NCBI RefSeq assembly: GCF_002161235.1
Contig: NZ_NFHE01000004.1
Span: 1 to 64,000, forward strand
Reading direction: 5' to 3'
Source: Pseudoflavonifractor sp. An85
Lineage (GTDB): Bacteria; Bacillota; Clostridia; Oscillospirales; Oscillospiraceae
DNA: 64,000 bases
This document shows positions 61,905 to 64,000 of this stretch, in pieces; position 1 is the stretch's first letter, and each line of letters starts with the position of its first letter. The translations under genes were made by a program, and so were the position numbers. The notes beneath the pieces are model-generated. The model did no database searches. It worked only from the letters and a program-made list of their open reading frames with translations, and was not told the DNA's origin.

Positions 61905-62885
61905 GTGAAACGAATGATTGTACTGTGTTTGTCCCTGCTGCTTCTGGCAGGGTGTGCTCCCGTTGCCAGCCAGGACAAGGGGGAGGAGAAGAAGCTGTCG
62001 GTGGTTACCACTGTATTCCCCGCCTACGACTGGGTGCGGGAGATTGTGAGAGAGAACAGCGAGAACGTGGACATCACCTGGCTGATGAAAAGCGGAGTGG
62101 ATGTCCACAGCTACCAGCCCACGGTGGATGATCTGGTGACCATCTCCAACTGCGACGTGCTGGTGTATGTGGGTGGCGAGTCGGAGAGCTGGATGGAGGA
62201 GGCCCTGGCCCAGGGCGGCAAGGAGGGCCGGGTGGTAGTCAACCTCATGGAAGAATTGGGGGATCGGGTAAAAGAGGAGGAGCCTCTGCCCGGGGTGGAG
62301 GAGGACCACGACCATGACCACGAGGAGGAACACGAACACGAGGCGGACGAGCACATTTGGCTGTCTTTGAAAAATGCCGTCACTCTCACCCAGACCCTGG
62401 CCCAGAAGCTGGGGCAGGTGGACCCGAATCATGCCCAGAGCTATTTGGAGGCCCAAAAGAGCTACCAGACCAAGCTGGAGCAGCTGGACCAGGATTACCA
62501 GACCATGGTCCAGGGGGCCAAGTACGATACCGTGCTGTTCTGTGATCGGTTCCCCTTCCGCTATCTGATGGACGACTACGGCATCCAGTATTACGCCGCT
62601 TTCGCCGGCTGCTCGGCGGAGACCGAGGCCAGCTTTGAGACGGTGGCCTTCCTGGCCACCACCCTGGAGGGGCTGAATCTGCCCTGTGTGCTCACCATCG
62701 AGGGCAGTGACGGCAGTTTGGCCCGGACAGTGTGGGAGAACACCAGCCAGAACAAGCAGACCATGGCTCAGCTCAACTCCCTCCAGGCGGTGACCCAGCA
62801 GCAGGTCCAGGAGGGGCTGACCTACCTCTCGGCCATGGAGGACAATTTGCAGGCTCTGGCCCAGGCGTTGCAAAGTGAGGGCTGA
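61905..62885 (+). CDS. znuA: Zinc-type ABC transporter, substrate-binding lipoprotein
   Basis: 326 residues, cluster A-I metal-binding protein. It starts at GTG 61905, 7 bp after GGAGGT; the next ATG is too far. The signal peptide ends in the lipobox LAGC with C17 as lipid anchor. A histidine/acid-rich loop (DHDHDHEEEHEHEADEH) in the middle is typical of zinc rather than manganese binders. Histidines and acidic residues elsewhere (e.g. DVHSYQP) complete the family pattern. Zinc is therefore the likely metal; manganese is less likely. Confidence 0.9.
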   Translation: MKRMIVLCLSLLLLAGCAPVASQDKGEEKKLSVVTTVFPAYDWVREIVRENSENVDITWLMKSGVDVHSYQPTVDDLVTISNCDVLVYVGGESESWMEEALAQGGKEGRVVVNLMEELGDRVKEEEPLPGVEEDHDHDHEEEHEHEADEHIWLSLKNAVTLTQTLAQKLGQVDPNHAQSYLEAQKSYQTKLEQLDQDYQTMVQGAKYDTVLFCDRFPFRYLMDDYGIQYYAAFAGCSAETEASFETVAFLATTLEGLNLPCVLTIEGSDGSLARTVWENTSQNKQTMAQLNSLQAVTQQQVQEGLTYLSAMEDNLQALAQALQSEG

Positions 62886-62888
62886 GAC

Positions 62889-63566
62889 ATGGCATTGGTG
62901 ACCTGTAAAGATGTGGCCCTGGGCTACCAGAAAACCGTGCTGGTTCAGGGGTTGAACCTGGAGGTGAACCGGGGGGACTATTGGTGCATCATCGGGGACA
63001 ACGGAGTGGGCAAGAGCACCTTTGTGCGCACCCTGTTGGGGTTGCAGCCCACGCTGGCGGGACGCATCACTCTGGGAGAGGGGCTCAGCAGCTGTGACTT
63101 GGGCTACCTGCCTCAGCAAACCCTGGTGCAGCGGGACTTTCCCGCCACAGTGGAGGAGATCGTGCGCTCGGGGTGTGTGTCCTCCATGGGGTGGCGGCCC
63201 CGGCTGTCCCGGAAGGAGTTGGCCCGGGTGGAAGAGAACCTGGAGCGCATGGGCATTGCCCATTTGGCTGGCCGCAGCTACCGCACTCTGTCCGGAGGCC
63301 AGCAGCAGCGGGTGCGGCTGGCCCGGGCTCTGTGCGGGGCCGACACCCTGCTTCTACTGGACGAGCCGGTGGCGGGGCTGGACCCGGAGGGCACCGCAGA
63401 GATGTATGCCCTGGTGGATCGGCTCAACCGGGATGGGATGACCATTCTGATGGTGTCCCACGACTTGGAGGGGGTGCAGGCCCATGCCACTCATGTGCTG
63501 CGCATGGCCCGGGAACCCAAAGTGTATTCCTTACGGGAAGGAGGGGCGCTGTCATGGAGAAACTGA
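62889..63566 (+). CDS. znuC: Zinc-type ABC transporter, ATP-binding protein
   Basis: 225 residues, complete ABC ATPase: Walker A GDNGVGKST, Q-loop LPQQ, signature LSGGQQQR, Walker B LLLLDEP and switch histidine in MVSHD. It powers import with the membrane protein that follows. It starts three bases after znuA and overlaps the next gene by 13 bp. Confidence 0.93.
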   Translation: MALVTCKDVALGYQKTVLVQGLNLEVNRGDYWCIIGDNGVGKSTFVRTLLGLQPTLAGRITLGEGLSSCDLGYLPQQTLVQRDFPATVEEIVRSGCVSSMGWRPRLSRKELARVEENLERMGIAHLAGRSYRTLSGGQQQRVRLARALCGADTLLLLDEPVAGLDPEGTAEMYALVDRLNRDGMTILMVSHDLEGVQAHATHVLRMAREPKVYSLREGGALSWRN

Positions 63567-64000
63567 TCTTGTATTTGAACTACCCCTTTGTGCGCTACGC
63601 CCTCATTGTGGGGGTGCTCATTGCCCTGTGTTCCGCCCTGCTGGGGGTCACCCTGGTGTTGCGGCGCATGTCCTTTTTGGGGGATGGCCTGTCCCACGCC
63701 GCCTTCGGGGCCATGTCCCTGGCGGCGGTACTCAACCTGAGCAACGATATGCTGCTGGTGCTGCCCCTGACGGTGGTGTGCGCCGTGGTGCTGTTGTGCG
63801 GGGGAGAGAAGTGGAAGCTCCAGGGAGATGCCGCCATTGCAATGGTGTCGGTGAGCTCCCTGGCCATTGGCTATCTGCTGATGAATCTATTCTCCTCCTC
63901 GGTGAACCTGTCCGGGGATGTGTGCACCACCTTGTTTGGCTCCACCTCCATCCTCACCCTGCGCCCCTGGGAGGTATGGCTGTGCGTGGGACTTTCCGTG
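63554..64000 (+). CDS. znuB: Zinc-type ABC transporter, permease (cut by the window edge)
   Basis: The first 149 residues are visible and the frame runs off the window. They are strongly hydrophobic, with at least four membrane segments, and carry the ABC-3 family motif GVTLVLRRMSFLGDGLSHAAFG. The ATG at 63554 lies inside the end of znuC, which implies coupled translation. Confidence 0.9.
   Translation, partial: MEKLILYLNYPFVRYALIVGVLIALCSALLGVTLVLRRMSFLGDGLSHAAFGAMSLAAVLNLSNDMLLVLPLTVVCAVVLLCGGEKWKLQGDAAIAMVSVSSLAIGYLLMNLFSSSVNLSGDVCTTLFGSTSILTLRPWEVWLCVGLSV

Overview
The window comes from the chromosome of a GC-rich, low-oxygen Firmicute. The best fit is a butyrate-forming member of the Oscillospiraceae (Flavonifractor / Intestinimonas / Oscillibacter type). 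The evidence is a crt-hbd-bcd-etfBA butyrate operon, a Firmicute-type rimP-nusA-ylxR-ylxQ-infB operon, formate-tetrahydrofolate ligase under a ZTP riboswitch, strong AGGAGG ribosome-binding sites, an IreB homologue and an arginine cluster using ArgJ recycling. The genus is inference.

Layout. (1) 1-10606: structural end of a prophage, with a truncated virion protein, a repeat-rich coiled-coil protein and a 2863-residue polyvalent protein carrying a zincin motif and a MuF-C-like module. It is visibly less GC-rich than the rest and stops about 330 bp from the 3' end of ssrA, a classic integration site. (2) 10895-12598, minus strand: trans-translation genes, smpB, a cyclophilin and tmRNA. (3) 12659-16895: sucrose uptake and cleavage, with a LacI-type repressor, PTS EIIBC and GH32 hydrolase. 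(4) 16973-20142: murI, ywiB-like gene and argS. (5) 20249-21700: a membrane glycosyltransferase with its own promoter and terminator. (6) 21701-22270: a gene-free stretch packed with palindromes. (7) 22271-32055: rimP-nusA-ylxR-ylxQ-infB-argC-rbfA-nrnA-truB-ribF-DUF554. The argC is an intruder and supplies the step missing from the arginine cluster. (8) 32130-37252: butyrate operon. (9) 37471-39397: ZTP riboswitch and fhs. (10) 39407-41864: minus-strand ferredoxin and a Clp ATPase without N-domain. (11) 41873-49045: argGHJBDF behind ArgR-type boxes. (12) 49061-53403, minus strand: ireB, an SH3b-NlpC/P60 wall hydrolase operon with WalR-like repeats at its promoter, DUF1294 and an ABC-F ATPase. 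(13) 53497-61402: rpoBC. (14) 61426-64000: a zinc-uptake type ABC transporter with a leading small membrane protein, cut by the window edge.

How it fits together. Sucrose enters as sucrose-6-phosphate and is hydrolysed. Sugar carbon can end as butyrate, with EtfAB/Bcd able to couple crotonyl-CoA reduction to ferredoxin. A pair of Rex-like sites in the crt leader would tie that operon to NADH/NAD+. Most of the rest is housekeeping: transcription, translation and ribosome assembly, cell wall, and one-carbon and arginine synthesis. Many promoters could be read directly. An unusual number share the -35 box TTGCAA or TTGCAT, and four of these also share TATACT at a 17-bp spacing. The least explained parts are the phage polyprotein with an embedded out-of-frame gene candidate, the two hairpin clusters at 21.8-22.2 and 49.4-49.6 kb, and the small unknown genes beside the wall hydrolase and the zinc transporter.
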